Position numbers and translations under genes: made by a program. The notes under the pieces were generated by a model. The model saw nothing but the letters and a program-made list of their open reading frames with translations. It was not told where the DNA came from and did no database searches. 64,000 nucleotides of DNA, from positions 1,706,898 to 1,770,897 of the forward strand of contig NZ_CM001466.1 of the NCBI RefSeq assembly GCF_000231055.2. The letters run 5' to 3'. Shown piece by piece: positions 19,468 through 28,553 of this stretch (its first letter is position 1; each line of letters starts with the position of its first letter). Origin of the DNA: Saccharomonospora azurea NA-128. Lineage in GTDB: Bacteria; Actinomycetota; Actinomycetes; Mycobacteriales; Pseudonocardiaceae.

Positions 19468-20643
19468 ATGAGCCTTGGCGAGGAACGGGAGCTCGTGCCG
19501 CTGGGAGCCGGTTTCGACTTCGAGAAGCGCGGATACAACCGCGCGCAGGTCGACGAGCACTTGGAACGGCTCGACGCCGACATCAAGATGCTCATGTCCG
19601 ATCGGGACGCGGCCATCTCACAGGCCGACGACCTGGCAAGGCAGCTCGAGTCCGCGCGGATCGAGATCGACGATCTGCGGGGACAGGTCGAGCGGCTCGC
19701 CCAGCCGCCCACGACCATCGAAGGACTGTCGGAGCGCCTCCAACGGATGCTGCGGCTCGCGCAGGAGGAGGCGAGCGACACCAAGGCCAGGGCGGAGGCC
19801 GAGGCCGGCCACATCCGGGCGAAGGCCGAGTCCGACGCCAGCGCCATGCGCGCCCGCTACGAGCAGCTGCTCACCGAGCTGGCCGAGCGCCGCAAGCAGA
19901 TGGAGGCCGAGCACGCGAAGGTGCTCGAGGACGCCCGCGCGGAGGCCGCGCGCATCACGTCCGAGGCCGAGCAGGAGCGCGCGCGGCTCGACCGCGAGGC
20001 GGAGCAGCGGCGCACTCAGGTCGAGGAAGACTTCGAGATCGCGATGTCGCAGCGGCGCACCGAGTCGATGCGCGTGCTCGCCGAGCAGGAGGCCGCGAGC
20101 AAGGCCGAGGCCGAACGCCGCGTCCGGGAGGCCACCGACGAGGCCGCGAGCATCCGCGCCCAGGTGGCCGACGAGCGCGCCAAGGCCGAGGCGGAGATCG
20201 AACGCCGGCGTCGCGAGTCCATCGAGGACGCCAACCGCCGCAAGCAGGACTCGATCAGCGAGGCCAACGCCCGCGTCGCCGAAGCCACCGACGAGGCCAA
20301 GCGCCGCATCCGGGAGGCCACCGACGAGAGCACCCGCCGTGTCGCCGAGGCGACGGCTCGGGTCGAGGAGCTGCGGACCCTGCGCGCCCGCATCGCGGAG
20401 CAGGTCAAGGCCGCCAGGTCCATGCTCGCCGAAGCCGAGTCCGCGCTGGGCAACGCCGAGCCGAAGGACGACGCGGCCGCCGCCCCGGGCAACGGTGATG
20501 GCGACAGCTCCAACGGTTCCGACGGCTCGGGAGGCTCCGCGGAGACCGAGGCGGCGGACGCGTCGGCCCACAACGGCGACGGCGCCTCCGCGCCGACCGT
20601 CCGGGTCCGTGCCGTCACCACACCGAAACCAACTCGCGAGTAG
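19468..20643 (+). CDS. DivIVA-domain coiled-coil protein (Wag31-like)
   Basis: Encodes 391 residues. The N-terminal GFDFEKRGYNRAQVDEHLERLD is the DivIVA membrane-curvature domain. Residues 35-335 are an almost unbroken coiled coil rich in Ala, Glu and Arg (RAEAEAGHIRAKAESDAS and similar). The C-terminal 55 residues are a low-complexity Gly/Ser/Asp/Ala tail. DivIVA-type proteins organise polar growth and septation in actinobacteria. This one is longer than Wag31 and has an ATP-synthase-B-like coil, so it may be a paralogue such as a Scy- or FilP-like scaffold. It is followed by a UspA gene with its own promoter. Confidence 0.75.
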   Translation: MSLGEERELVPLGAGFDFEKRGYNRAQVDEHLERLDADIKMLMSDRDAAISQADDLARQLESARIEIDDLRGQVERLAQPPTTIEGLSERLQRMLRLAQEEASDTKARAEAEAGHIRAKAESDASAMRARYEQLLTELAERRKQMEAEHAKVLEDARAEAARITSEAEQERARLDREAEQRRTQVEEDFEIAMSQRRTESMRVLAEQEAASKAEAERRVREATDEAASIRAQVADERAKAEAEIERRRRESIEDANRRKQDSISEANARVAEATDEAKRRIREATDESTRRVAEATARVEELRTLRARIAEQVKAARSMLAEAESALGNAEPKDDAAAAPGNGDGDSSNGSDGSGGSAETEAADASAHNGDGASAPTVRVRAVTTPKPTRE

Positions 20644-20673
20644 GTAACTGCTGCGCGGCCATCCGGGACCCGC

Positions 20674-20679
20674 TACTGT
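20674..20679 (+). promoter_or_regulatory. -10 hexamer TACTGT before the UspA gene
   Basis: TACTGT lies 41 bases before ATG 20721, giving a leader of about 35 bases that contains GGAGG. Confidence 0.45.
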
Positions 20680-20720
20680 CAGCCTCCAGAACCGGTACGA
20701 CCACCCCACTGGAGGACCGG

Positions 20721-21173
20721 ATGGCCGCCTATACCACCGTTGTCGTCGGTACCGACGGTTCGGACTCGTCGCTGGCCGCCGTCGAGCGGGCCGCGAAGGT
20801 CGCAGCCGACTCCGCCGCCACCCTCGTCATCGCATGCGCGTATCACCCGGCGGGCCGGGAGCGCGTCGACAAGGCTCAGGACGTGCTCGGCGACGAGGAG
20901 GCATACCAGGTGGTCGGTTCGGCACCCGCCGAGGAAACCCTGCGTGCGGCGGCCGAGCGAGCGGCGAAGGCCGGCGCGACGGCCGTGGACACCGTGGCGG
21001 CGGTCGGTGAACCGGTGGACTGCCTGCGCAAGATCGTGAAGGAACGCTCCGCCGACCTGCTCGTGGTCGGCAACCGGGGACTCAACACACTGGCGGGCCG
21101 GATCCTCGGCTCCGTGCCCTCCGAGGTCGCTCGCAAGTCCGGGGTGGACGTGCTCATCGTCCACACCACGTGA
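20721..21173 (+). CDS. Universal stress protein (UspA family)
   Basis: Encodes 150 residues, one Usp domain. The ATP-binding signature is intact: VVVGTDGSDSS at the N-terminus and VVGNRGLNTLAGRILGSVPS (G-2x-G-9x-G-S) at the C-terminus, so it belongs to the nucleotide-binding class. The ATG is preceded by GGAGGACCGG. Its stop overlaps the GTG of the adenylate cyclase gene by 4 bases, so the two are translationally coupled, which suggests a stress-linked cAMP module. That link is inference. Confidence 0.92.
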   Translation: MAAYTTVVVGTDGSDSSLAAVERAAKVAADSAATLVIACAYHPAGRERVDKAQDVLGDEEAYQVVGSAPAEETLRAAAERAAKAGATAVDTVAAVGEPVDCLRKIVKERSADLLVVGNRGLNTLAGRILGSVPSEVARKSGVDVLIVHTT

Positions 21174-22153
21174 CCGCGTCGAGCGGCGGGCTGTCGCCCG
21201 AGCTCGAACGCGTGTTGCTCGGAGGGCCGCGCCGGTACACGCGCCTGGAGGTCGCCGCACGCGCCGGGGTGTCCCCCGACCGTTCGCAGGCGTTGTGGCG
21301 AGCGCTCGGCTTCGCCACCGTCGGAGACGACGAGGTGGTCTTCACCGACGCCGACGTCGAAGCGATGCGGATGACCGACCGGTTGATCGACGACGGAGTT
21401 CTGGACCAGGACCTGGAGACCGCCGTCGCGCGGGCCATCGGTCTGCACATGTCGCGGCTGGCCGAGTGGCAGGCGGAGCTGTTGCGGGCGCTGCTCGCCG
21501 ATCACCCGCACCTCGCCGGGACTCCCGACGAGGTCTCCGCGCTCATCGAGCGTCTGCTGCCGCGCCTGCGGCACGTGCACGACTTCGTCTGGCGCCGCCA
21601 CCTGGCCGCCAACGCCGGGCGGGCACTGGCGGCGGGTGAACAGCTGGAGGAGCGCACGCAGGTCGTGGGGTTCGTCGATCTCGTCGGCTACACCCGCATG
21701 GTGCGACGCATCGACGAGGCCGAGCTCAGCGACATCCTCGAACGGTTCGAGTCACTCGCCACCGGCCTGGTCGCCGACCACCACGGGCACGTCGTCAAGC
21801 TCATCGGCGACGAGGTGCTGTTCGTGTGCTCGGATCCGACGGACGCCGCCGAGATCGCCTTGTCCCTGGCCGAGGCCGCGAGCGCCGACGACCTTCTGCC
21901 CGCGGTCCGCGGTGGTCTCGCGTCCGGTCGCGTGCTCAGCCGCTTCGGCGACGTCTACGGATCGGTGGTGAACCTCGCGAGCCGACTCACCTCGATCGCG
22001 CGCCCCGGGACCGTCCTCGTCAACGCCTCGCTGGCGGAGACCCTCGACGGCGAGCCCGGGTTCCGGGTGCGCTCCCTGCGGTCGGTGCCCGTGTCGGGTT
22101 TCCCCCGTGTGCGACCGGCGGTGCTCCGCCGCGCCGCTCAGCGGCTCGCGTGA
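21170..22153 (+). CDS. Class III adenylate/guanylate cyclase with N-terminal regulatory domain
   Basis: Encodes 327 residues. Residues 20-125 form the adenylate-cyclase regulatory domain of actinobacteria (RRYTRLEVAARAGVSPDRSQ, a MerR-like winged helix, then a helical linker). The catalytic domain shows VVGFVDLVGYTRMV (first metal Asp), HVVKLIGDEVLFV (second metal Asp) and RFGDVYGSVVNLASRLT (Asn and Arg of the transition-state pair). It probably makes cAMP as a soluble enzyme, because no membrane segment is present. It is coupled to the UspA gene upstream. Its 3' end overlaps that of the opposing helicase gene by 16 bases. Confidence 0.88.
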   Translation: MTASSGGLSPELERVLLGGPRRYTRLEVAARAGVSPDRSQALWRALGFATVGDDEVVFTDADVEAMRMTDRLIDDGVLDQDLETAVARAIGLHMSRLAEWQAELLRALLADHPHLAGTPDEVSALIERLLPRLRHVHDFVWRRHLAANAGRALAAGEQLEERTQVVGFVDLVGYTRMVRRIDEAELSDILERFESLATGLVADHHGHVVKLIGDEVLFVCSDPTDAAEIALSLAEAASADDLLPAVRGGLASGRVLSRFGDVYGSVVNLASRLTSIARPGTVLVNASLAETLDGEPGFRVRSLRSVPVSGFPRVRPAVLRRAAQRLA

Positions 22154-23865
22154 CGTTCGCGGCGGACGATCACCTTGCGGCCCTTGATACTGCTGTCCCG
22201 CAACGCCGTGATGACGTGGTCCGCCGCGGTGTCGGGCACGTCGACCAGCGAGAACTTGTCGGCGATCTCGATGGCCCCGACGTCCTTGCCGCGCAGCTCC
22301 GACTCGCCGGCGATGGCGCCCACGAGGTCCTGAGGGCGAACGCCCGCCCTGCGTCCCAGGCCGACGAACAACCGTGTCATCCCGCCACTGGGGCGACGGC
22401 CGCCTCGCTTGTCCCGGGGGCCGTGGCCCTTCGCGTCGCGACGTCCCCTGAAGTCGTCCCGGGGTCGTAGCTCCACCTCGGGGATCTCGTTGTCGTCGTC
22501 CGCGGTGCCCTCGGCCTTGTGCGCGAGCTTGACGGCGGCGAGAGCGATCTCGACGACGTCGAACTCCTCCGACAGCGGTTCCACGACCACGCGGTAGGTG
22601 TCGAGGTCGTCGGCCTCGGCCAACGTCTCCCGCAGCGCCGCGCGCGTCAGCTCCAGCCGACGCGCACGCAGGTCGGCCACCGTCGGCAGCTTGCGCACGG
22701 GAATGGTGTGGCCGGTGACCCGCTCGATGGTCTTGATCATGCGGTGTTCGCGCGGCTCGGCGAGGGTGATGGCGCTGCCCTCGCGTCCGGCACGCCCGAC
22801 ACGGCCGATGCGGTGCACGTACACCTCGGGCGCGCTCGGCACGTCGTAGTTCACGACGTGGGTGAGCTGGTCGATGTCCAGCCCGCGGGCGGCGACGTCG
22901 GTGGCGACCACGAGGTCGGCCGTCCCGGCGCGCAGCCGGCCCACCACGCGCTGACGCTGGGTCTGGTCCATGCCGCCGTGGAGCGCTTCGGCCCGGTAGC
23001 CGCGGGCGTTCATGGTCTCGGTGAGCCGGTCGACCTCCTCGCGCGTGCGGCAGAAGACGACCGCGGCCTCCGGAGCCTCGATGTCGAGGACCCGGCCGAG
23101 TGCGGCGGGCTTGTGTCCTCGGGGAACCACGTAGGCGGCCTGCGTGACCGAGGCGGCGTCCTCGCTCATCGACTCGGCCCTCGACAGCTCGATCCGCCGC
23201 GGCTCGCGGAGGTAGCGACGGACGAGACCGGCGATCCTCGGAGGCATCGTGGCCGAGAACAGCATGGTCTGCCGGTCGTCGGGCGTGCGCTCCAGGATCG
23301 CGTCGATGTCCTCGGCGAAACCCATGTCGAGCATCTCGTCGGCCTCGTCCAGCACGACCATGCGCAGCGTCGACAGGTCGAGCGAGCCACGGGACAGGTG
23401 GTCGAGCGCCCTTCCCGGGGTGGCCACGACGACGTCCACCCCGGTCTCCAGGCTGCGGAGCTGACGTCCCATTGGTTGCCCACCGTAGACGGGGACGACC
23501 CTGATTCCGAGGCGATGCCCGTAGCGGTACATCGCCTCGCACACCTGCGCCGCGAGTTCACGGGTGGGCACGAGCACGAGTGCGCTCGGCGCGACTCCCC
23601 GCTGCTCGACGTCCGCAATGCGGTGCAGCACCGGCAGCGAGAACGCCGCCGTCTTACCGGTGCCCGTGGCCGCCTGGCCGACGACGTCGGCGCCGTCGAG
23701 CAACGGAGGAATCGCGGCCCGCTGGATGGGCGTCGGCTCCTCGTAGCCGAGATCCGACAGCGCCGTCAGCAGCTCCGGCCTCAGCCCGAGCTCGCCGAAG
23801 GCGGAGGTCGAACCGGAGTCGGACGCCTCGAGGCCGTTGTGCGATTCCGCCGTGATGGCGACCAT
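22138..23865 (-). CDS. DEAD-box ATP-dependent RNA helicase (DeaD/CsdA-like)
   Basis: Encodes 575 residues. Q-motif region FGELGLRPELLTALSDLGYE and PTPIQ; Walker A AATGTGKT (65-72); VLDEADEML; SATMP; ARGLDIDQLTHVVNYD; HRIGRVGRAGREG. The C-terminus after a basic spacer is a DbpA-type RNA-binding domain (VGAIAGESELRGKDVGAIEI to GRKVIVRRERH). It probably remodels rRNA or mRNA structure in ribosome assembly or cold stress. The ATG at 23865 has AGGAG 7 bases upstream; 15 further open codons lack homology. The 3' end is antisense to the last codons of the cyclase gene. Confidence 0.92.
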   Translation of the reverse strand: MVAITAESHNGLEASDSGSTSAFGELGLRPELLTALSDLGYEEPTPIQRAAIPPLLDGADVVGQAATGTGKTAAFSLPVLHRIADVEQRGVAPSALVLVPTRELAAQVCEAMYRYGHRLGIRVVPVYGGQPMGRQLRSLETGVDVVVATPGRALDHLSRGSLDLSTLRMVVLDEADEMLDMGFAEDIDAILERTPDDRQTMLFSATMPPRIAGLVRRYLREPRRIELSRAESMSEDAASVTQAAYVVPRGHKPAALGRVLDIEAPEAAVVFCRTREEVDRLTETMNARGYRAEALHGGMDQTQRQRVVGRLRAGTADLVVATDVAARGLDIDQLTHVVNYDVPSAPEVYVHRIGRVGRAGREGSAITLAEPREHRMIKTIERVTGHTIPVRKLPTVADLRARRLELTRAALRETLAEADDLDTYRVVVEPLSEEFDVVEIALAAVKLAHKAEGTADDDNEIPEVELRPRDDFRGRRDAKGHGPRDKRGGRRPSGGMTRLFVGLGRRAGVRPQDLVGAIAGESELRGKDVGAIEIADKFSLVDVPDTAADHVITALRDSSIKGRKVIVRRERHASR

Positions 23866-24068
23866 GAAAAAGCTCCTGCTTCTGGGGGTTGATCTTCTCG
23901 GTGACGCCACGGCCGTGGCACCACCCAGGCAGGGGCGGCAACCTACGGTACTCGCCGAACAGGTGATCGATCACCTCGGTGAAAGCGCGCTCGGCACCGT
24001 CACCCCAGTGACGACGTTCGCGGGACACCATGCATTCCCGCACGGCGCGCTCCGCGACGAGGGATCGC

Positions 24069-25310
24069 TCACCGCCCGGCCGGGAGTACCGCGTACTGGC
24101 GGACGTACAGGTCGGTGTAGGTGACCGGACCTCGCGGCCCGGGCACCTTGTCGAGGTTGATGCCCGTCTCCGGAACCCCGAGCAGCTTGAATCCGTCCAG
24201 AAGGCGCGTGGGCGCGTTCCAGAACACGCCGGTGCCCTGGTAGCCGTCGAAGAACGCCTCCGCGGTGGCGGCGTCCTCGGTGGCGATACCCGCCGCCAAC
24301 CCGGAGGTCTCCTCGTTGGCGATCCGGACGGCCTCGGCCACTCCGCTCACCCGGGCCACGGTCACCGTGGCCTCACGGTCGGAGTCGAGCGCCCATTCGT
24401 AGCCGATGGCGTGTTCGTACGGCGGCAACGACGGCGTGACACCACGCTCGGCGAGCGCTTCGGACACCACCGGCCACACGTCGTCGTGCACGGCGTCGTG
24501 GATGAGCAGCAGATTCAGCCGGTTGCACACGCCCAACCGGTCGAGGCTGGCGACCACGAGCGACCGAACGGTCTCGTGGTCCGCCTTCTCGTCGACGTAC
24601 AGGACTCCCCCACCGTCGGCGTGGGCGAGGGTCCGCACGCCGTGCTGGGCGGCGGTGAGCGCCAACGACCGCGTGCTGTCCCCGCTGCCCCGCAGGATCA
24701 CCAGGGGCACGAGGTCGGGCAGCGCGACGAGTTCGGCGGCGGCCTCTCGCTCGGCACGCGGCACGAGCTGCACGACGTGCTCGTCGATACCGGCCTCGAC
24801 CAGCGCCGGGCGGATCACGACGTCGAGCAGGCGGGTGGCCGAGCCGAGAGCCGCCGAGCCCGTCCGCAGCACTCCCGCGTTGCGGGACTTGACCAGCTGC
24901 GACGCGACGTCCACGGTCACGTTCGGCCGGGCCTCGTAGTTGGCTCCGATCACGCCGACCGGACGACGCCGCTCCACGAGTCGCAGTCCACCGTCGAGCG
25001 TGGACACAGGCAGGGTGCGTTCCGGGTGCGGAACGCTCGCGAGCAGCCGGAGTTGGTCCGCCATCTCGGTCAGGCGCTCGTCGGTGATGGTCAACCGGTC
25101 GAGCAGGCCCGCGCTCATCCCCGCCTTCCGGGCCGCGTCGACGTCCTGACGGTTGGCCTCCAGCACGTCGTCACGGTGTGCGAGCAACCGATCCGCCATG
25201 CCACGCAACGCCGCGTCGACAGCCTCGTCCGTGGCGCCGGCCAACGATGGAGCCGCGCCCTTCGCCGCCCGAGCGCACTCCTTGACCGCCTTCGCCACCT
25301 CGTCCGTCAC
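24069..25310 (-). CDS. Divergent glutamate-5-semialdehyde dehydrogenase (ProA) homologue
   Basis: Encodes 413 residues, the normal ProA length. The N-terminal half matches ProA well (RPVGVIGANYEARPNVTVD, SRNAGVLRTGSAAL). The catalytic-Cys segment is LGVCNRLNLLLIH, where typical ProA has VCNAxETLLVH; the usual GVGNCHVYVD is HADGGGVLYVD, and the C-terminal GPMGL region is GPRGPVTYTDLYV. The Cys and Asn are kept. Real ProA reduces gamma-glutamyl phosphate in proline synthesis; with these changes the protein may be a paralogue with another acyl-phosphate or aldehyde substrate. GTG 25310 is chosen for GGAGG 8 bases upstream. No proB is adjacent. An M50-type protease gene lies upstream on the same strand. 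Confidence 0.75.
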   Translation of the reverse strand: MTDEVAKAVKECARAAKGAAPSLAGATDEAVDAALRGMADRLLAHRDDVLEANRQDVDAARKAGMSAGLLDRLTITDERLTEMADQLRLLASVPHPERTLPVSTLDGGLRLVERRRPVGVIGANYEARPNVTVDVASQLVKSRNAGVLRTGSAALGSATRLLDVVIRPALVEAGIDEHVVQLVPRAEREAAAELVALPDLVPLVILRGSGDSTRSLALTAAQHGVRTLAHADGGGVLYVDEKADHETVRSLVVASLDRLGVCNRLNLLLIHDAVHDDVWPVVSEALAERGVTPSLPPYEHAIGYEWALDSDREATVTVARVSGVAEAVRIANEETSGLAAGIATEDAATAEAFFDGYQGTGVFWNAPTRLLDGFKLLGVPETGINLDKVPGPRGPVTYTDLYVRQYAVLPAGR

Positions 25311-25412
25311 CGCACCGTCCTCCCGACGACCGCACGCAGTTCCCGGCGTGCACGCATCGACTGTTCTCCCTGTTTCAGTGTGCCCCACCCGGGTGGCGGC
25401 GTCGGCGCCTGG

Positions 25413-26177
25413 TCAGCTCCCCGCCCCGAAGACCAGCTCCGGGCCCACGGCGGGATCGACCAGCAACATGCCGCCGACCACGACGCACGTCCCCGACAGC
25501 ACTCCCATGACCAGCAGCCAGAGGAACGCGGGCAACGCCGTCAGTCTCGCCAACTGGTCGATGTCCGAGTCGCGCGCCGCGCCCCGACGCCGTTTCACCT
25601 GCAGTTCGAACAGCGGCCGGACCGCGCCGAAGAGCAGGAACCAGGCGATCAGGTACACGAACGCCGCCTGCACCCCCGGGCCGGCGAACACGGCGATCCC
25701 ACCGAGGACCAGCGCGGAGAGCACGACGGAGAACACCCCGTAGGCGTTGCGCACCATCACCAGGACACCCAGCAGTAGCACGGCGGCGATGCCCAGCACC
25801 ACGCTGAGCCGTTCGGCGGAGACGAACCACGCGAAGATCAGTCCGAGCAGCGCAGGAGCGGGATAACCTGCCAGCGCCGTCAACACCATGCCGGGACCGG
25901 TGGCCTTGCCCTTCGAGACCGTGACGCCCGAGGTATCGGAATGCAGCCTGATGCCCTGCAACCGACGCCCCGCCAGCACGGCGAACATCGCGTGCCCCGC
26001 CTCGTGGACGATGGTGACCACATTGCGCGCGAACCGCCACGGCCGGTTGACGACGACCAGCGCCAGCGCCAGCACACCGGTGACGATGGCGACGGTGCCG
26101 GCCGTATCCGCACCGAGACCAGCGGCGTACAGCATCACGTTGTTGTCGGGCTCCCCGTAGACGTCCACCCCGTTCAC
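25413..26177 (-). CDS. M50-like membrane metalloprotease
   Basis: Encodes 254 residues with about six hydrophobic segments. The zinc motif HEAGH is at residues 58-62 inside FARNVVTIVHEAGHAMFAVL, followed by GRRLQGIRLHSDTSGVT. This is the peptidase M50B-like family common in actinobacteria. The second-metal-ligand region is less clear than in site-2 proteases, so intramembrane proteolysis is inferred. It starts with GTG 26177. The protein has no PDZ domain. It is the middle gene of a same-strand run with the glycosylase and the ProA homologue; gaps of 70-100 bases leave co-transcription possible. Confidence 0.8.
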   Translation of the reverse strand: MNGVDVYGEPDNNVMLYAAGLGADTAGTVAIVTGVLALALVVVNRPWRFARNVVTIVHEAGHAMFAVLAGRRLQGIRLHSDTSGVTVSKGKATGPGMVLTALAGYPAPALLGLIFAWFVSAERLSVVLGIAAVLLLGVLVMVRNAYGVFSVVLSALVLGGIAVFAGPGVQAAFVYLIAWFLLFGAVRPLFELQVKRRRGAARDSDIDQLARLTALPAFLWLLVMGVLSGTCVVVGGMLLVDPAVGPELVFGAGS

Positions 26178-26247
26178 GGTGTCAGCTCATCACAGGCACT
26201 CCCGCGCACCTCCACCACCTTCTTGATCACAAAAGCGAGGCGGCGCG

Positions 26248-27137
26248 CTACTGTTCGTCGCTCGGTACCTCCCGGAAGAAGAAGGCGCCCCAGCTCCGAT
26301 ACGGCCGCCACGCATCCCCGACCGTGACCGGCTCCACACCGTCGAGGCCGTACGACCGGCGCAACGCCGTGGTGAGATGCGTCTCCGCTGCGGGAAAGAG
26401 ATCGGGGTGCCCCACCCCACGTCCGACCACGAGCTCCGCGGAGAACGGTCCGATGCCGGGCAACCGTCGCACCGCGTCGAGCGCCTCGGCCACCGGACGA
26501 GCGCGCAGCGTGCTCGCGTCGAGTTCGCCCGCGAGCGCCGCGTCGGCGAGGGCGGCCAACCTGCTCCGCTTCGCCTCCGACAAGCCGGAGGACGCATCGA
26601 GCTCACCGAGATCCCCCGGCGACGGGAAGCACGCCACCTCACGGCCCCCGACATGAAGCGTCCGACCCCGGCGTTCGGCGATCCGGCGCACGAGAGCGTC
26701 GGCGTGCGTCACCCGGAACCGGTGACACACCACGGCCCAGCACGCGGCCTCCCACGGCGACCCGAAGAGGATGGGACGCAGCCCGGGCCCGGCGCGAACC
26801 CGGCGTGCCAGCACCGGGTCCTGCGACATCACGGCAGGAAACCCGCAGGCGTCCACGTCGAGCGACAGGATGCGGCAGGCCTGCGCGACGGCGGCGGGGC
26901 CGTCCTCCGGGTGGGCCTCCACCTCGACGCGCACCCGGCCCGGCCCACCATGGCGGTGGCGTAACGCCAGGTGCGCTCCACCGCGAACGCGAGCGCCAGG
27001 GCGCCGCTGCCGCTGCCCGCGATGCCGCACCGGCCCGGGATGCGCTTCAGATGAGCGACGTAGTCCGCCAGGCCGACGACGCCCCGGACCTCCACGTCGA
27101 CGCTGAGAACGTCCTCCTTCACCACTGTTGCGTTCAC
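26248..27137 (-). pseudogene. DNA glycosylase of the AlkA / HhH-GPD type, split by a frameshift
   Basis: The start is clear: AAGGAGG, 7 bases, GTG at 27137, then NATVVKEDVLSVDVEVRGVV. That frame runs through GSGALALAFAVERTWRYATA to about base 26945. The rest of the protein continues in another frame from about GRVRVEVEAHPEDG through WEAACWAVVCHRFR, RLPGIGPFSAELVVGRGVGH (HhH-GPD) and PYRSWGAFFF. The two parts join with one base missing, in the G/C-rich run at roughly 26935-26955 (GGGCCGGGCCGGG on the minus strand). The complete product would be about 296 residues, the AlkA size, removing alkylated bases. Either the gene is inactivated, or one base was lost in sequencing, or it is a programmed shift; I favour the second. 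Confidence 0.8.
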
Positions 27138-27562
27138 TCTTACTCCTCCTTGCTCCGGACGATGCCCGCGGACGCCGAACCACTGTGGACTCTCCTGTAG
27201 ACCTGATCCACGACTGGCGACGACGCTACGACCGCCTGTCACGGCGGGGAAGAAACGAGGAACCGAACGGTTCCACTCGCGTAAGAAGTTGCTCCGCACG
27301 AGTGACGACGACCCATCACCACCACGCGCCACGGTGCATTGTGGACACCGTTCGGCACCCGATCCACCCACACCGCGCCGGCCACCGAACACCGGCGAGG
27401 AGACCCTGCAGAGCCCGCGACCGGACCGACACAGCCACACAGGCACCGCCCAGGACCCGGGAGCACCACGACGCGTCGAGAACGATCGGCCGCGCGGGTG
27501 TGACAGCATGAAGCGCGGAGTGCCGCAGAGGATACGAACAGTGCACGCGTTAGGGTTTGCCG
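27138..27562. other. Divergent intergenic region (425 bases)
   Basis: It lies between the glycosylase start (minus) and the oligoribonuclease start (plus). It holds the ribosome site of the former at its left end and the TAGGGT promoter of the latter at its right end. I saw no RNA fold, repeat or convincing small gene in between; the open frames crossing it have no ribosome site. Confidence 0.5.
27551..27556 (+). promoter_or_regulatory. -10 hexamer TAGGGT, leaderless promoter of orn
   Basis: TAGGGT ends 6 bases before GTG 27563; there is no Shine-Dalgarno, so a leaderless transcript is expected. Confidence 0.65.
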
Positions 27563-28171
27563 GTGACCGACCGTCTTGTCTGGATCGACTGTGAGATGAC
27601 GGGGCTCGACCTCGCCAAGGACGCCCTCATCGAGATCGCCGTGCTCGTCACGGACGCTGACCTGAACGTGCTCGGCGAGGGTGTCGACCTCGTCATCCAC
27701 GCCGACGACGACGCGCTGGCGAACATGCCGGACGTCGTCCGCGACATGCACGCTCGCTCGGGCCTCACCGAGGAGGTTCGCCGCTCGACGATGACCATCG
27801 AGGAAGCCGAGCAGCGAGCACTCGCCTACATCCGGGAACACGTGCCCGACCCCCAGTCGGCGCCGCTGGCGGGCAACTCGATCGCGACCGACCGCGGGTT
27901 CATCGCCCGCGACATGCCCGAGCTGGACGCCCACCTGCACTACCGGATGGTCGACGTGTCCTCGGTCAAGGAGCTCGTCCGCCGCTGGTACCCCCGGATC
28001 TACTACGCGAAGCCCGAGAAGGGCCTCGCGCACCGCGCGCTCGCCGACATCCGGGAGTCGATCGGCGAGCTGGAGTACTACCGTCGAACGGCGTTCGTGC
28101 CACTGCCCGGGCCGAGCAGCGAGGAAGCACGGGCGGCGGCCGACGAAGTGCTGCGCAACCACAAGAGGTGA
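27563..28171 (+). CDS. orn: Oligoribonuclease
   Basis: Encodes 202 residues. DEDDh exonuclease motifs: [11 protein letters not shown] (Asp9, Glu11), [15 protein letters not shown] and [11 protein letters not shown] (catalytic His and Asp). The [19 protein letters not shown] segment is typical of Orn. The enzyme degrades 2-5 nt RNAs, including the pGpG produced from cyclic di-GMP, to mononucleotides and is often essential. The GTG start is set by the leaderless -10; an in-frame TTG two codons earlier is less likely. It is followed directly by tRNA-His. Confidence 0.95.
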   Translation: MTDRLVWIDCEMTGLDLAKDALIEIAVLVTDADLNVLGEGVDLVIHADDDALANMPDVVRDMHARSGLTEEVRRSTMTIEEAEQRALAYIREHVPDPQSAPLAGNSIATDRGFIARDMPELDAHLHYRMVDVSSVKELVRRWYPRIYYAKPEKGLAHRALADIRESIGELEYYRRTAFVPLPGPSSEEARAAADEVLRNHKR

Positions 28172-28200
28172 CCCCCTGTGGCAGCCCCGAAGGGGCACGC

Positions 28201-28206
28201 TATGAT
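28201..28206 (+). promoter_or_regulatory. -10 hexamer TATGAT before tRNA-His
   Basis: TATGAT lies 32 bases before the tRNA. Between them a perfect hairpin GAGGTGC-tgat-GCACCTC (28216-28233) could form in the 5' leader of the precursor. Confidence 0.5.
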
Positions 28207-28237
28207 GATCGAGCCGAGGTGCTGATGCACCTCTCGC

Positions 28238-28311
28238 GGTGGGTGTAGCTCAGCTGGTAGAGCACCTGGTTGTGGTCCAGGGGGCCGCGGGTTCAAGTCC
28301 CGTCACTCACC
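28238..28311 (+). tRNA. tRNA-His (anticodon GTG)
   Basis: Cloverleaf: acceptor GTGGGTG / CACTCAC, D-arm GCTCAGCTGGTAGAGC, anticodon stem CCTGG / CCAGG with loop TTGTGGT (anticodon 28272-28274), T-arm GCGGG-TTCAAGT-CCCGT. G at 28238 faces C at 28311, the extra G-1:C73 pair diagnostic of histidine tRNA. No encoded CCA. Confidence 0.97.
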
Positions 28312-28319
28312 CTTCTACG

Positions 28320-28360
28320 AGAACCCGGACACGGTGACCCGTTGTCCGGGTTCTTTCGTT
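28320..28360 (+). terminator. Intrinsic terminator after tRNA-His
   Basis: A 12-bp stem (AGAACCCGGACA / TGTCCGGGTTCT) with an 11-base loop, followed by TTTCGTTT. Confidence 0.9.
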
Positions 28361-28553
28361 TCTGCACGTTGTCACGCTCCCCAGCGCCGTCTGCGGTCCT
28401 CTGAAGCCACCGACCAATCACCCCGCCGGGTGGTTTCGCTCGCCATGCCCCCGGGGCTCGTTCCTGAGAGCAGGATCGCATTCAGCACGCATAGGAAACG
28501 GTAGGACGCCCTACTAAACTCGCCAGTAACGACACCAGCCAGGAAGGATCGTC

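Noticed and set aside
21752-23542. Minus-strand open frame of 596 codons across the cyclase/helicase junction
   Set aside because: Shadow of the helicase gene in another frame; Arg/Gly-rich sequence without motifs.
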